IMG/VR virus record: IMGVR_UViG_3300046474_000602 | Coordinates: 1-52,210 of that record | DNA from: a virus | Direction: 5' to 3' (one strand) | Length of the DNA stretch: 52,210 nucleotides | Shown: one piece after another, positions 7,764 through 16,018 of the stretch | How positions within the stretch are numbered: position 1 is the first letter of the stretch | How the letters are laid out: each line of letters starts with the position of its first letter | Program-made: the position numbers and the translations under genes | The notes under the pieces: generated by a model | What the model was told of the DNA's origin: nothing | Databases searched by the model: none | What the model saw: only the letters and a program-made list of their open reading frames with translations

Positions 7764-7979
7764 ATGCCAAGCGAATACTCACTGTCGGATGTACTGGGAA
7801 GGTTGTACGAAAATCAGGAGGCTCTGCAGGCGGCCATCATGGAGTTGGCCCTCCTGGTTGAGGAGCAAGGGGCGCAGGAGGTGGGCGGAAATGTCCGTGG
7901 AGCACTGTGGACCATGGGTGAAAACGCCGGCCATATCAAACAAGGCCTGGCGCGATTGAAGAAATTGGATATCGGTTAA
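7764..7979 (+). CDS. Small acidic hypothetical protein at the element left end
   Basis: This 71-residue acidic helical protein reads 'SLSDVLGRLYENQEALQAAI' and 'GNVRGALWTMGENAGHIKQG'. AGGAG is 8 bases before ATG 7764, which is better than an upstream TTG at 7734. Small proteins of this kind occur next to integrative elements in Pseudomonas as I recall, without known function. It is the first gene inside the left attachment arm. Confidence 0.6.
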   Translation: MPSEYSLSDVLGRLYENQEALQAAIMELALLVEEQGAQEVGGNVRGALWTMGENAGHIKQGLARLKKLDIG

Positions 7980-8215
7980 GTTTTATATCGGAGTAAATTC
8001 TGGGTACCAGTTCCGTTCATTTCACAGGCGGCTATGGCCAGAAGCGGACGTTTCGAATAGGAAAATGAAGAAACGGAAAAGCCTGAATTTGCCGTTCTCG
8101 ATGGGCTAGATCTGTTTGCCAATACGGTCGCTTCGGGTCTTCGGGCGGAGCGGTAGCCCAACATAAGAATTACACCGACATGTTAGGGGACGTTTTCTAG
8201 GTAGCCAGAGGCAAT

Positions 8216-8252
8216 AAAACCGAGGAAATCTTACGCAGAGGCACTCGGTTTT
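8216..8252. terminator. Probable bidirectional intrinsic terminator
   Basis: AAAACCGAG (8216-8224) pairs perfectly with CTCGGTTTT (8244-8252), followed by further T on the plus strand and with an A-rich left flank on the minus strand. It lies between the small plus-strand gene and the convergent OLD gene. The rest of 7980-8344 shows nothing coding. Confidence 0.55.
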
Positions 8253-8344
8253 TCGTACAAACGCCAAAGGCAGCGACAGGTCAAAAGCGGTCTAATGGAT
8301 ATGAAAAACCTAGACCTAATTTTATGCAATCGTTCTTGTGCCCA

Positions 8345-10303
8345 TTACACTAACTCGTTGAATACCTTAAACACTTGCGAAAACCGGTCCAAAGTCACAT
8401 TTACCGCAGATGAGTCTGTGTCTAGGATCGAGGGATTTTCGAGCAACCACCGTGCGGGGCTAAAATGGTCAAACTCCCGAACAGATGTAGGCATCAACTT
8501 AAACAGTGCCTCTGCTTTCTTGACTATACGGGGTGTCGAGTGAGCGTCTGACAGCGACTTCGCAGTGACTACATCCGATGCAGACAGGTTGTAGGCCCCA
8601 TTCAGAATTTCGATGAACAAGTCGTCATCGAAGAGATCTTCGACATCGGCTTCAGACTGTTCGACAAAATCGGCGCAGGTAAAGAAGTGGCCTGCCCTGA
8701 GAATCTCTGCTTTCTTTAGGTTCTCGATCTTCGTCTTGTCGCCGTTAGCAATGTCGGAGAGAACCGCCACACTTATACCGTTGCCACCGAAAAGACGTAC
8801 GAATGGAGCGATCTTATCAATGCCGCCAGATGGACAGAGCACCCACTTGCTGCTTAGCCCTTCGCGGCCACGCTTGATCAGTGCCTGAGAGACGACCTGC
8901 AGATACAGGATGTCGGATGGTCCTTCCACCAGCCAGGTGTTTGCGCCGATAAAAAGGGATTGCGTCACCTCATAACCCAATGCACCTTGCAGCGGGAACA
9001 AGGTGTCATCGTTGACCTCCAGGACATCGGACCGAACCTTAGTCCCCTTCACATCTGGTCGCTTCCCCCTTATCTCGACGACCACATCCTCGACAATGCG
9101 TACATCAGCCAAGCGATCCATGGGCACCATAAAGGGTGAGTGGGTCGTATAGATCACCTGATGGTCCGGCAGTAGGCGCTCGACGACGTAGCGCAGCAGA
9201 TCACCCTGGGCTTTACCATGCAGCGTCAAACCGGGCTCGTCCAAGAGGATTATGGTGTTACCGCTAGCCTTCTTGAGTTGTTTGAACTGGGCAAGGAACG
9301 AGAAGAACCAGACGAATCCCGCGCTACGCTCGGACAGCGGCAGAGTCGCTTTGTGATTGGTGTTTCTAATACGGATATCTGCCACCATCCCTGTATTAAA
9401 CGGCACCGGGTCGTTTGGCTTGGCAGTGTCGACTTCGATCACAACTTCTAAGGCATTATTCTGGCTCCAGAACTGAAAGATCTCGTCGGTGATATCATTG
9501 CTGGCGGCCTCACACATTGCTTTCAGTGCTTCACGGCGATCGGTCTCCAGCAGCTCCTCCAGAGTGGTGCCAGCGTACTCCAAGAAGTCTAAGAAAATTC
9601 TATCGCCGACCGATACTATGTTGTTCTGCTTATCTTGCTGCAGCTTCTGGATCGAAACCATTCCCGACATCCGCTCGAAGTGAGAGGTAAAGAAGAACTT
9701 AGGTTGGCGGGCTGCCAGAAGATCAATCACACCCAGACTGAAGTTCGACTTCCTGCACGTCTTGATGTCTAGAAGCAGGGCTTCCTGCTTTGCTGTCCGC
9801 TGAGTAAGAGCGGACAATGCCTTGTCAGCCGAAATGCCATCATGAACACCATGGAGCACATTTCGTTCTGTGGCATCGAGGGCATGTTTTTTGACCAAGT
9901 TGTCCAAGCACTGGGCTTGGTCAACGTTGATTTCCCAAACTCGGCTGTCATCGTCGTATCGGAATCCAAAATGGGCTTGGAAGGACTCGCTACTGAGAAC
10001 CCCCTCCCCGAACCGCTTTTCAACCGCCGCCTTGTCGGATTCATCGAGCCGCCACCACGTCCGAATTACTTCAGCCGCACCTTCAGGATGTCGGTCGTCA
10101 AACCTGGTCGAAAATCGACGGGGGTAGTCGACTGTCTCGTCGAACTCGAAAGATTGTGCCGGCTTCAATCCACGTATTGCGCTTAGCAACGCCGTCTTAC
10201 CTGCCTCGTTTTTACCCACCAAACAGGTGAGGTCGCCGATGTCGAACTCTTCGCTATCCTCAACGGAACGGTAGTTTTGGACGCGAACCTTTGTGAGCTT
10301 CAT
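8345..10303 (-). CDS. OLD-family ATPase/Toprim nuclease
   Basis: This 652-residue protein begins with an ABC/SMC-type ATPase: 'NYRSVEDSEEFDIGDLTCLV', Walker A GKNEAGKT at residues about 31-38, a signature-like 'LPLSERSAGFVWFFSFLAQF', and Walker B LLDEPG near 353 followed by 'VIYTTHSPFMVP'. A Toprim domain follows: 'WLVEGPSD' near 458 supplies the catalytic Glu, and 'VAVLSDIANGD' near 515 the acidic pair. OLD proteins are metal-dependent nucleases, and the P2 old gene excludes lambda. No UvrD-like gene (GajB) is adjacent, so this is a class 1, stand-alone type and not Gabija. GGAG precedes the ATG. Its position in prophage cargo suggests phage exclusion. Confidence 0.85.
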   Translation of the reverse strand: MKLTKVRVQNYRSVEDSEEFDIGDLTCLVGKNEAGKTALLSAIRGLKPAQSFEFDETVDYPRRFSTRFDDRHPEGAAEVIRTWWRLDESDKAAVEKRFGEGVLSSESFQAHFGFRYDDDSRVWEINVDQAQCLDNLVKKHALDATERNVLHGVHDGISADKALSALTQRTAKQEALLLDIKTCRKSNFSLGVIDLLAARQPKFFFTSHFERMSGMVSIQKLQQDKQNNIVSVGDRIFLDFLEYAGTTLEELLETDRREALKAMCEAASNDITDEIFQFWSQNNALEVVIEVDTAKPNDPVPFNTGMVADIRIRNTNHKATLPLSERSAGFVWFFSFLAQFKQLKKASGNTIILLDEPGLTLHGKAQGDLLRYVVERLLPDHQVIYTTHSPFMVPMDRLADVRIVEDVVVEIRGKRPDVKGTKVRSDVLEVNDDTLFPLQGALGYEVTQSLFIGANTWLVEGPSDILYLQVVSQALIKRGREGLSSKWVLCPSGGIDKIAPFVRLFGGNGISVAVLSDIANGDKTKIENLKKAEILRAGHFFTCADFVEQSEADVEDLFDDDLFIEILNGAYNLSASDVVTAKSLSDAHSTPRIVKKAEALFKLMPTSVREFDHFSPARWLLENPSILDTDSSAVNVTLDRFSQVFKVFNELV

Positions 10304-10581
10304 GAATGTCTACTCCGTGACATGGTCAACATGGGCGATTGATCCTCGGGCGTTGGGTTTGGCGCTCGAAAACAAGGGTTTCAAATCAAACAGAATCTGC
10401 TTTTGAGCAATTGGGATAGAAAATAACCCAAACCGAAATTCATTAAAGGCTAGCAGAGAAATAATCTACAGCGTGGCATTAGACCTATAAGCGAACGTAC
10501 GACGATCGTCACAATAGCGCTGGCTACTAACCCCCCCCTTAAATCCACTTTGGTCGAATGCTGTCATTGGGCATGGCAAAG

Positions 10582-10605
10582 TGGAGATAGGGATTCGAAC
10601 CCCTT
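10582..10605 (-). other. tRNA 3'-end-like fragment (possible old attachment site)
   Basis: Read on the minus strand this is a T-arm and acceptor end (GGGGTTCGAATCCCTATCTCCA) with no matching 5' half nearby. Repeated AGGGCA motifs lie about 100 bases away. Such 3' ends are usual attB remnants. The gap 10304-10789 otherwise shows no gene. Confidence 0.4.
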
Positions 10606-10789
10606 CGGCCATTTGCGTAGGCCGCTACAGACCAACAAAATCTCGGTTTTCTCGGTGCATTCTCGGCCTACTGCGGTCTGATACGGCCCTTGATTTGCCC
10701 TAAATATGCCCTAAAGTCACGCAGTCTTCCGAAACCATGGCTAACCGAGTCATGGTTGTTCCTCCCTCCAACCCTGCGCGGATGATTCA

Positions 10790-11638
10790 ATGAGTACAGA
10801 CGGACTCACCGAGATAACAGACGCCGATATCAAATCCTTCCTTGAGACAGCTCCGCTTTACTCCAGTAGGCGTTTCAAGCTGCCGCTGCCGCCGCGCAAC
10901 GACCTGCGCATCGAAGCGATCGACTCACATTGTGAAATTTGCGATCGACTCCGTCCGTTTCACGACATGACCTCGCGCGGTGGCGGTAGTGGTACGGCGT
11001 CCAAGGTAACGGGCGCAATGCTGATCGCTCCGCACCTAAGAACGTCAAGGTATTCTTTTTCTTTCTCTTGTGTCACGTGCAAGAAATCGGTCATCACGTA
11101 CATGCTTGAGCAGATCGTCGACGACGAGACGGTAACACTTCAGAAGTACGGCCAACTGCCCCGAGGAGGGATACCACGTGACAAAATGCTGCAAAAGTTC
11201 TTCAAGGATGACCGCGACAACTACGAAAAAGCAGTTATCTGCCTAAGCCATGAGTACGGTGTCGCTGCCTTCGCGTACTTTAGGCGGATAGTGGAAAACA
11301 ACATCAATCGCTTACTTGATCTATTGCAAGAGGACTTGCAATCCTCAGGAGGAGGCCAAGAAAATTTCACTGCAATTCAGTCTCTGCGTGACGCATCACC
11401 TATGAGCGAGAAGATTAAGATCGCTAACCTTGCGCTTCCCGGACATCTGCAACCAGATGGGCTGAATCCTTTGGGTAAGCTGTATCAGGTTTTGAGCGAA
11501 GGGGTGCATACCCTTCCCGAAGAGGAATGCTTAAAGAAAGCCAGGGCTACGAGTGAATGCTTGGCGTTCCTCGTGAGTGAGCTGGCCTCGCGCAAAGAAC
11601 ATCGTGCGCGGTTCAAGAGCATAATCGGCCAATTGTAG
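10790..11638 (+). CDS. Putative zinc-ribbon protein with DUF4145-like C-terminus
   Basis: This 282-residue protein is not firmly assigned. Two CxxC pairs, 'CEICDRL' near residue 48 and 'CVTCKKS' near residue 98, could bind one zinc. The C-terminal half contains 'CLSHEYGVAAFAYFRRIVEN', resembling the helical region of DUF4145 proteins, which are often found fused to or beside restriction and defence genes. It is transcribed divergently from the OLD gene across about 490 bases. The ribosome site before ATG 10790 is weak. A helper of the OLD protein is possible but unproven. Confidence 0.55.
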   Translation: MSTDGLTEITDADIKSFLETAPLYSSRRFKLPLPPRNDLRIEAIDSHCEICDRLRPFHDMTSRGGGSGTASKVTGAMLIAPHLRTSRYSFSFSCVTCKKSVITYMLEQIVDDETVTLQKYGQLPRGGIPRDKMLQKFFKDDRDNYEKAVICLSHEYGVAAFAYFRRIVENNINRLLDLLQEDLQSSGGGQENFTAIQSLRDASPMSEKIKIANLALPGHLQPDGLNPLGKLYQVLSEGVHTLPEEECLKKARATSECLAFLVSELASRKEHRARFKSIIGQL

Positions 11639-11706
11639 GCTCGCTCAGAAGCTGGTTGAAAGCCCAGATCAAAGTCGTGACTTCCTTCAACTCTATCACC
11701 TCGTTG

Positions 11707-11755
11707 CCAGCTTCCCAAGCTGATAACGAGGGTTCGATTCCCTTCACCCGCTCCA
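11707..11755 (+). pseudogene. 3' fragment of tRNA-Gly(CCC), attachment-site remnant
   Basis: The anticodon arm with loop TTCCCAA, the T-arm GGTTCGATTCC and the acceptor end CACCCGCTCCA are present. The expected 5' acceptor strand GCGGGTG is absent upstream, so this is not a working tRNA. Integrative elements commonly carry such a 3' copy at one end. Confidence 0.7.
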
Positions 11756-11790
11756 CTGTTTTCAAGGCTTCCAGCCTTACCCCCTTCAAC

Positions 11791-11854
11791 TAGGTGTCTG
11801 TTTAGGTGTCTGTTTCTGTTTTTTTAAGACACCGACCGAATAGAAACAGACACC
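11791..11854. repeat. Direct and inverted repeats beside the tRNA fragment
   Basis: TAGGTGTCTGTTT occurs twice in tandem (11791-11803 and 11803-11815). GGTGTCTGTTTCT (11805-11817) is repeated inverted and exact at 11842-11854. The cluster begins 36 bases after the tRNA fragment, as expected for integrase arm or core sites of a tRNA-Gly element. Confidence 0.6.
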
Positions 11855-11911
11855 AGCGCTTCGACGAGACTCACCACTCTCCGCAACAAACCTGAACATC
11901 GGCCAGCCACA

Positions 11912-11971
11912 TCAGAACAGCCTTCCCAAAGTCGAGGGCTCCCAGGGCATGATCACCACTTCGCCACTCAC
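11912..11971 (-). pseudogene. 3' end of a lost DNA adenine methylase gene
   Basis: In the minus frame ending at TGA 11912 the residues VSGEVVIMPWEPSTLGRLF match the C-terminus of the methylase at 16832-17626 (VSGELVIMNWEPAALGGLF). The DNA is clearly diverged, so it is a relic of a related prophage and not a recent duplication. The gap 11639-12222 holds only this, the tRNA fragment and the repeats. Confidence 0.7.
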
Positions 11972-12222
11972 CCCTGCCCGGCCCGCGATGATGATTGCAA
12001 TCAGTCATAAGCCAACTTTCGTAACGATGGCAGCGAGTGCGCAAAAGGCCACCATTCAAACCCTCATGCTAGTGCGGTTACCATCCGCTTCCTGCAATGA
12101 CATGGAACAGGGAAATAAGCGCTGCTAACAGGAATTGTCCTACAGCTTGTGCGCGAGCTTCCCGGTAACGTCATTCCGCCCCAACCTCAGGGCCGGAACC
12201 ACCAAGGACGAAAGGAAGCTGC

Positions 12223-13428
12223 ATGTCCGGTTATGTACCAAAACCAGCTTTGCGGAACGCGACTATTGCCAACAGCGGTGGCGAGCCCGTTGATACCTAC
12301 GCCCTGCGCTGGGCGGAATACAGAGATCTTCCATCAAAGCCAGAAGCCAAGCCCGACTCCATGGGCTGTGTATTCGCCAAGAGCTGTAACCTCCCTGACG
12401 GTGTAATCAATCACAAGAACCCTGCCGGATTTGTGCCTGTTGAGAAACTGGCCGATTACGGGTTGTGGGCTGTGCTAGGTACTGGTGCAGCGATAACCGC
12501 ACAAGGCACCCCGCTCCAACTGGTGGGTGGGTCTGCTACTGGCAGTGCAATCGCTCAACGTCTCGGCGGATCGCTGTCACTGGGTCTGCTGGAAGGATCA
12601 GGCGTTGTAGCTGCGGGCTTTGTAATGGGCACTATTGGACTGCTGATACCAAACACCAGCATTGCACCTGACAGCGCTTTCTACACGAACGATCAATACG
12701 CAACGCTTGACGCTGGCCGCACACGTGTACGCGTCAACGTGAAGACCTTGCCGGACGGCTCCGTCAACGCTTACGGCTTCTACACGGGCGGCAAGTCGGA
12801 ATGGGAAAACGTCCCTGTCATCAAGGGCGAGAAAGTCGGCGAGACTTATGTTGCTGACATCGGCAACGGGATTGGCCTCACCTGGACGCCTGCGGCAAGT
12901 CCTGAAGGTGTGCTGGGTATTCCTGCACTGGAAGGCGCCCCACAGTTGCCACCCGTCTGGGTGTATCCGCCGACCGCACAATCTGACACGGTGCTGGCGA
13001 ACCCTGCACATCCTCCGGAGTTCCAAGATGCAATCATCTGGTTCCCTGACTCGGGGATTGAGCCAATCTACATTGTGCTCAGCACACAGCTGGAGAACAA
13101 CAAGAAACAGGGCAAGGCCTTCGAAGACACGTCTTACGATAAGTACAGCGAGACCAGACCCGAAGCCGTCCGCGAGGTTACGGTTAAAACCGACAGTGGT
13201 GTGAAGACCCGAATTGATATGATGGGCCGGGACACTGACGGAGAGATTTCATGCGTTGAATGCAAGTCATCTGAAACCGCACCACTGACCAAGAATCAGA
13301 AAGCTGCCTTCCCTGAAATTGAGAAAACTGGTGCAACCGTTGTTGGCAAAGGCAAGCCCGGCTTCCCAGGCGGCACCAAGATACCCCCCACCAGGATCGA
13401 AATCCTTCGACCTGATTCACCCCTCTGA
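12223..13428 (+). CDS. Short S-type-pyocin-like bacteriocin with PD-(D/E)XK nuclease domain
   Basis: This 401-residue protein has an N-terminal region of about 80 residues, then a pyocin-S/colicin-type translocation domain (about 85-290). That domain is glycine-rich and hydrophobic around 'LLEGSGVVAAGFVMGTIGLL', followed by 'ATLDAGRTRVRVNVKTLPDG' and 'IGLTWTPAASP'. Residues about 300-400 look like a restriction-endonuclease-fold toxin: 'GKAFEDTSYDKY', 'TRIDMMGRD', 'CVECKSS' near 345 and 'TKNQKAAFPEIE'. It has no obvious receptor-binding domain, so it is shorter than classical S pyocins. A GGAAG site precedes ATG 12223. The immunity gene follows 10 bases after the stop. Confidence 0.75.
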   Translation: MSGYVPKPALRNATIANSGGEPVDTYALRWAEYRDLPSKPEAKPDSMGCVFAKSCNLPDGVINHKNPAGFVPVEKLADYGLWAVLGTGAAITAQGTPLQLVGGSATGSAIAQRLGGSLSLGLLEGSGVVAAGFVMGTIGLLIPNTSIAPDSAFYTNDQYATLDAGRTRVRVNVKTLPDGSVNAYGFYTGGKSEWENVPVIKGEKVGETYVADIGNGIGLTWTPAASPEGVLGIPALEGAPQLPPVWVYPPTAQSDTVLANPAHPPEFQDAIIWFPDSGIEPIYIVLSTQLENNKKQGKAFEDTSYDKYSETRPEAVREVTVKTDSGVKTRIDMMGRDTDGEISCVECKSSETAPLTKNQKAAFPEIEKTGATVVGKGKPGFPGGTKIPPTRIEILRPDSPL

Positions 13429-13438
13429 GGGAGCAGAC

Positions 13439-13795
13439 ATGTCCATTGTAGAAACGAAAGTCGTCGATATTATTGCCGTACCAGAGTGGGAACCCAAAAA
13501 CGTAATTCTGGTTATCAGCGACCACCTCAAATGGGGCGACAAGGCCCAACAGGGCGAACACCTGCTGTTGCTGCAAGAGAAAATCAATACCTACATTGCC
13601 TTCATCGAAAGCGGCGAGATATTGGAGAGCTACCCACCATCCAAAGGCAAGCTTCCCATCATCCGCATTAACGGCTTGTACGAACTACCAGAACAAGCGG
13701 AGTTCTTCGTAGACCGCGTTGCACAGACACTAAAGGAAGTGGGTATCGGGTTTGAGTTCGTGCTTGATGCGAATGAAGACATTCGCAACATGTGA
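13439..13795 (+). CDS. DUF6572 family protein, probable immunity to the bacteriocin
   Basis: This 118-residue acidic protein matches DUF6572 as I know it: 'KVVDIIAVPEWEPKNVILVI', 'ISDHLKWGD', then 'HLLLLQEKINTYIAFIESGE' and a C-terminal 'GIGFEFVLDANEDI'. DUF6572 genes commonly sit directly after bacteriocin or polymorphic-toxin genes, and an acidic protein suits neutralising a basic nuclease. Start ATG 13439 has GGGAG upstream and follows the toxin stop by 10 bases. The role as immunity protein is inferred from context. Confidence 0.75.
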   Translation: MSIVETKVVDIIAVPEWEPKNVILVISDHLKWGDKAQQGEHLLLLQEKINTYIAFIESGEILESYPPSKGKLPIIRINGLYELPEQAEFFVDRVAQTLKEVGIGFEFVLDANEDIRNM

Positions 13796-13850
13796 TCAGT
13801 AATATATAGCCAATACCGAGCCCCGCTCTCTGGATGCTGCAGAATATGAG

Positions 13851-13866
13851 GCCGGTCGCTACCGGC
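13851..13866 (+). terminator. Weak terminator-like hairpin after the immunity gene
   Basis: GCCGGT and ACCGGC pair around a four-base loop and are followed by TCTTTG. The T-run is poor, so termination would be partial. Confidence 0.35.
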
Positions 13867-13941
13867 TCTTTGGGTCATCGCCGGGCGCTTGGGTGATATG
13901 GATCGGAACCAATGTGAACCACCGGGGAGTCATTTGCGCGT

Positions 13942-14538
13942 GTGGACTTCGGGCTTTCTCTGGATGAGACTACGGGCGAGAATATCTCCCAGCCCAAGGA
14001 ATTGGACGACGCAATGGACGATAAAAGCAGATTCGCCCTATACGAGAAGCTCTACTTCCACGAGCTTGACCGTAAGGACAAGCTACTGGCTCGACTTAAT
14101 TTGCCGCTTGCGATGATTGCAGGGCTACTAAGCTTTTTCGGCTACCTACTGAACAAGGCGCCTTCAGCGAACGACGGCTGGCCTGGCGTTTTTTTCTGGG
14201 TACTCTATGACTACGCATTCATCTTTTTTCTGCTGGCGTTATGGCATTTCAGGAAAGCCTGGATACGCGGTGAATACGACTACGTATTACCCGTACTGAA
14301 ACGGCTCGAAGAGCATCTTCAGAATGAATTGAAGCCTCACTTCGGCAGCGATAACGATGGTTTGAATGGCCACTTCGAGATGGTGATCTTCGATTATTAC
14401 ATCACCGGAGCCACTATCAATGCCACGAATAATGACGAACGCTCGAGGGAAATAGATCAGCTTTCAAAAAACGTAGCACTCTGTGCGGCCATTGCTATTC
14501 TTTCATTCATCCCATTTTTCATCGCTACCCACACGTAG
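13942..14538 (+). CDS. Membrane protein with three predicted helices, unknown function
   Basis: This protein has up to 198 residues. Hydrophobic segments are 'LPLAMIAGLLSFFGYLL' (about 52-68), 'GVFFWVLYDYAFIFFLLALW' (about 81-100) and 'ALCAAIAILSFIPFFIA' near the C-terminus. A charged loop of about 75 residues lies between the second and third. The GTG start at 13942 is uncertain; ATG 14013, with AAGGA upstream, is a good alternative and gives about 174 residues. I recognise no family. A proline-rich micro-gene follows 7 bases after the stop. Confidence 0.6.
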   Translation: MDFGLSLDETTGENISQPKELDDAMDDKSRFALYEKLYFHELDRKDKLLARLNLPLAMIAGLLSFFGYLLNKAPSANDGWPGVFFWVLYDYAFIFFLLALWHFRKAWIRGEYDYVLPVLKRLEEHLQNELKPHFGSDNDGLNGHFEMVIFDYYITGATINATNNDERSREIDQLSKNVALCAAIAILSFIPFFIATHT

Positions 14539-14545
14539 GTGATAT

Positions 14546-14668
14546 ATGACAGAGCCACCGAAACCACCGCCGCCACCGCCGCCACCGATGCGAAATATCA
14601 AGCACGACGTACCTAGACCGAGTGACCGACCACCGCCGGCACCACCTCGCACTCCCCGCGAGCGATGA
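14546..14668 (+). CDS. Proline-rich 40-residue microprotein
   Basis: ATG 14546 to TGA 14668 encodes a basic peptide that opens MTEPPKPPPPPPPPM and ends 'RPPPAPPRTPRER'. It starts 7 bases after the membrane-protein stop, with TAGGTGAT as a possible ribosome site, so translational coupling is likely. A polyproline run could be a protein-binding segment. No family is recognised, and it is too short for usual gene callers. Confidence 0.45.
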   Translation: MTEPPKPPPPPPPPMRNIKHDVPRPSDRPPPAPPRTPRER

Positions 14669-14672
14669 TAAA

Positions 14673-14693
14673 AAGCCCGCTTAATGAGGGCTT
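14673..14693 (-). terminator. Hairpin with minus-strand T-run
   Basis: AAGCCC (14673-14678) pairs with GGGCTT (14688-14693). On the minus strand it is followed by TTTTT-like sequence, so it could end transcripts coming from the NYN gene. The 237-base gap to the next plus-strand gene shows no other supported feature. Confidence 0.4.
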
Positions 14694-14905
14694 CCCGTGC
14701 GATATCAATAATCCGTCACAACGCGGGCGGCACCTCTTGGATTTTTTCCAGCGCGGCGCCCGTCCGTCACGGCCGGTCCGGCGTCCAGTGGGAAGCGACG
14801 AACAACCCTGTTTTCTGTGTTGTTTCCGAAATAGATTTGAGCGAGAAAGCCCCCGCCGGCCGCTGAAGCGATCACACCGGGCCATCATCACAAGGAGTAG
14901 TTACT

Positions 14906-15097
14906 ATGCAGATGCATGAAGTGAGTGAAGTGACGCAAGTGGCCGGCGCGGCGAATGCCAACACCAAGCTGGCCGAAGGTTGGACGCTACTGGCCGTGAC
15001 CTCGGCCGGGAACGGGGAGAACGATGGAAAAACGTTCGTCTGGTATGTCCTGGGCAAGCCGGCCGCCACGAAGCCTGGGGGATTTTCCGCCGCGTGA
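14906..15097 (+). CDS. Small hypothetical protein
   Basis: This 63-residue protein has a strong AAGGAG site 8 bases before ATG 14906. It has a helical opening (MQMHEVSEVTQVAGAANANT) and a beta-strand core 'GWTLLAVTSAGNGENDGKTF'. There is no signal peptide. It has its own terminator 39 bases downstream, so it is a single-gene unit. I do not recognise a named family. Confidence 0.6.
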   Translation: MQMHEVSEVTQVAGAANANTKLAEGWTLLAVTSAGNGENDGKTFVWYVLGKPAATKPGGFSAA

Positions 15098-15135
15098 TCA
15101 CCCGCGTTACCAGTAACGCCTGTTATGTAAGATCA

Positions 15136-15171
15136 GCCCCGACACTTGGCCAGGTATCGGGGCCTTTTTTT
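15136..15171 (+). terminator. Intrinsic terminator of the small gene
   Basis: GCCCCGA pairs with TCGGGGC and is followed by seven T. It ends at the stop codon of the convergent NYN gene. Confidence 0.8.
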
Positions 15172-15881
15172 CAATTGTCATTCATTCGAGGTGGAGGCTT
15201 CGGACATGTCGAACGTAAGCCATCAATATGCTCCATCAGGCCATCAGGAATGCTCTGCCACATCGGATCAAGAATAAAATCAATCCCCTCACGCCGAGCC
15301 ATCTTTGCGGCTGGTACAAAGTCAGCATCTCCAGCAAAGAGGACAATCTGATCAACCTGTTTTTTGAACGACAGCGACGCGACATCGACTCCAATCCTCA
15401 TGTCAACGCCTTTTTGCCGCGTATCCATGCTGACATCATCTTCTGTCAGATCAGCGATTTGAATTTTACCCCTGAGAAGATCGGCAATTTTCGCCGGTTT
15501 TATCGTCCATTTCACATCCTTCGATAGATGCCCGAGCCGCAATGCCACTTTGCGTTTGCTTCGCAATCTGGAGTGGAGTTCCTTACGGAACAATGCCTCT
15601 TTGGACTTTGAGAAGTCCACGGCTTTTTTGGAGATGGGGTTATGCTGCTTGGTGTCTAGTGGAGGGCAGTCATAGAAAAAAATTCGATACAGCTCTTTCC
15701 TATAACGTTGTTGCGGTTCTTGGGGCTGTCCGTTCGGACGAGGGGCAATTTTGCTTAAATGAGCAGTTGCCCACCGATGAACAAGATCTGCGGCACGCTC
15801 CGCATTGTATGCGTTCTGAGGCTCGATCCTTCGAAAGCGTTTTATGAAATAGGCGCCGTCAACCAATACCGCTGTGGGCAT
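15171..15881 (-). CDS. NYN-domain (LabA/DUF88-like) putative ribonuclease
   Basis: This 236-residue protein has the NYN layout of the PIN-like superfamily. A first acidic site sits in 'AVLVDGAYF' (residues 4-12), the second in 'GVDMRIGVDVASLS' (about 158-171) and the third in 'IVLFAGDADFVPAAKMARR' (about 179-197), giving the usual Asp cluster for a metal-dependent nuclease. NYN proteins of this type are thought to cut RNA. It stands alone among cargo genes, convergent with the preceding small gene, and its stop abuts that gene's terminator. A defence or RNA-processing role is possible, but its substrate is unknown. Confidence 0.8.
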   Translation of the reverse strand: MPTAVLVDGAYFIKRFRRIEPQNAYNAERAADLVHRWATAHLSKIAPRPNGQPQEPQQRYRKELYRIFFYDCPPLDTKQHNPISKKAVDFSKSKEALFRKELHSRLRSKRKVALRLGHLSKDVKWTIKPAKIADLLRGKIQIADLTEDDVSMDTRQKGVDMRIGVDVASLSFKKQVDQIVLFAGDADFVPAAKMARREGIDFILDPMWQSIPDGLMEHIDGLRSTCPKPPPRMNDN

Positions 15882-16018
15882 GACTTTCCTCCAGATAGCA
15901 AAACGCCCAAGGGGTCGGCACGTCCTGGATGGTGTGGACGGCTTACAGCCTTGGGCGGGATGCGCGGAGAATAGGTCTAGTTGACGGTGTCGTCAACTGC
16001 TCCTTTCCTCATTTTCGA

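Noticed and set aside
8345-10303. Gabija defence system
   Set aside because: The OLD protein is present, but no UvrD-like GajB gene lies on either side.
11707-11755. Functional tRNA-Gly gene
   Set aside because: Only the anticodon, T-arm and acceptor 3' strand are found; the 5' half does not pair.
14665-14919. Frames on both strands in the gap before the 63-residue gene
   Set aside because: No ribosome site, overlapping alternatives and no recognisable pattern.
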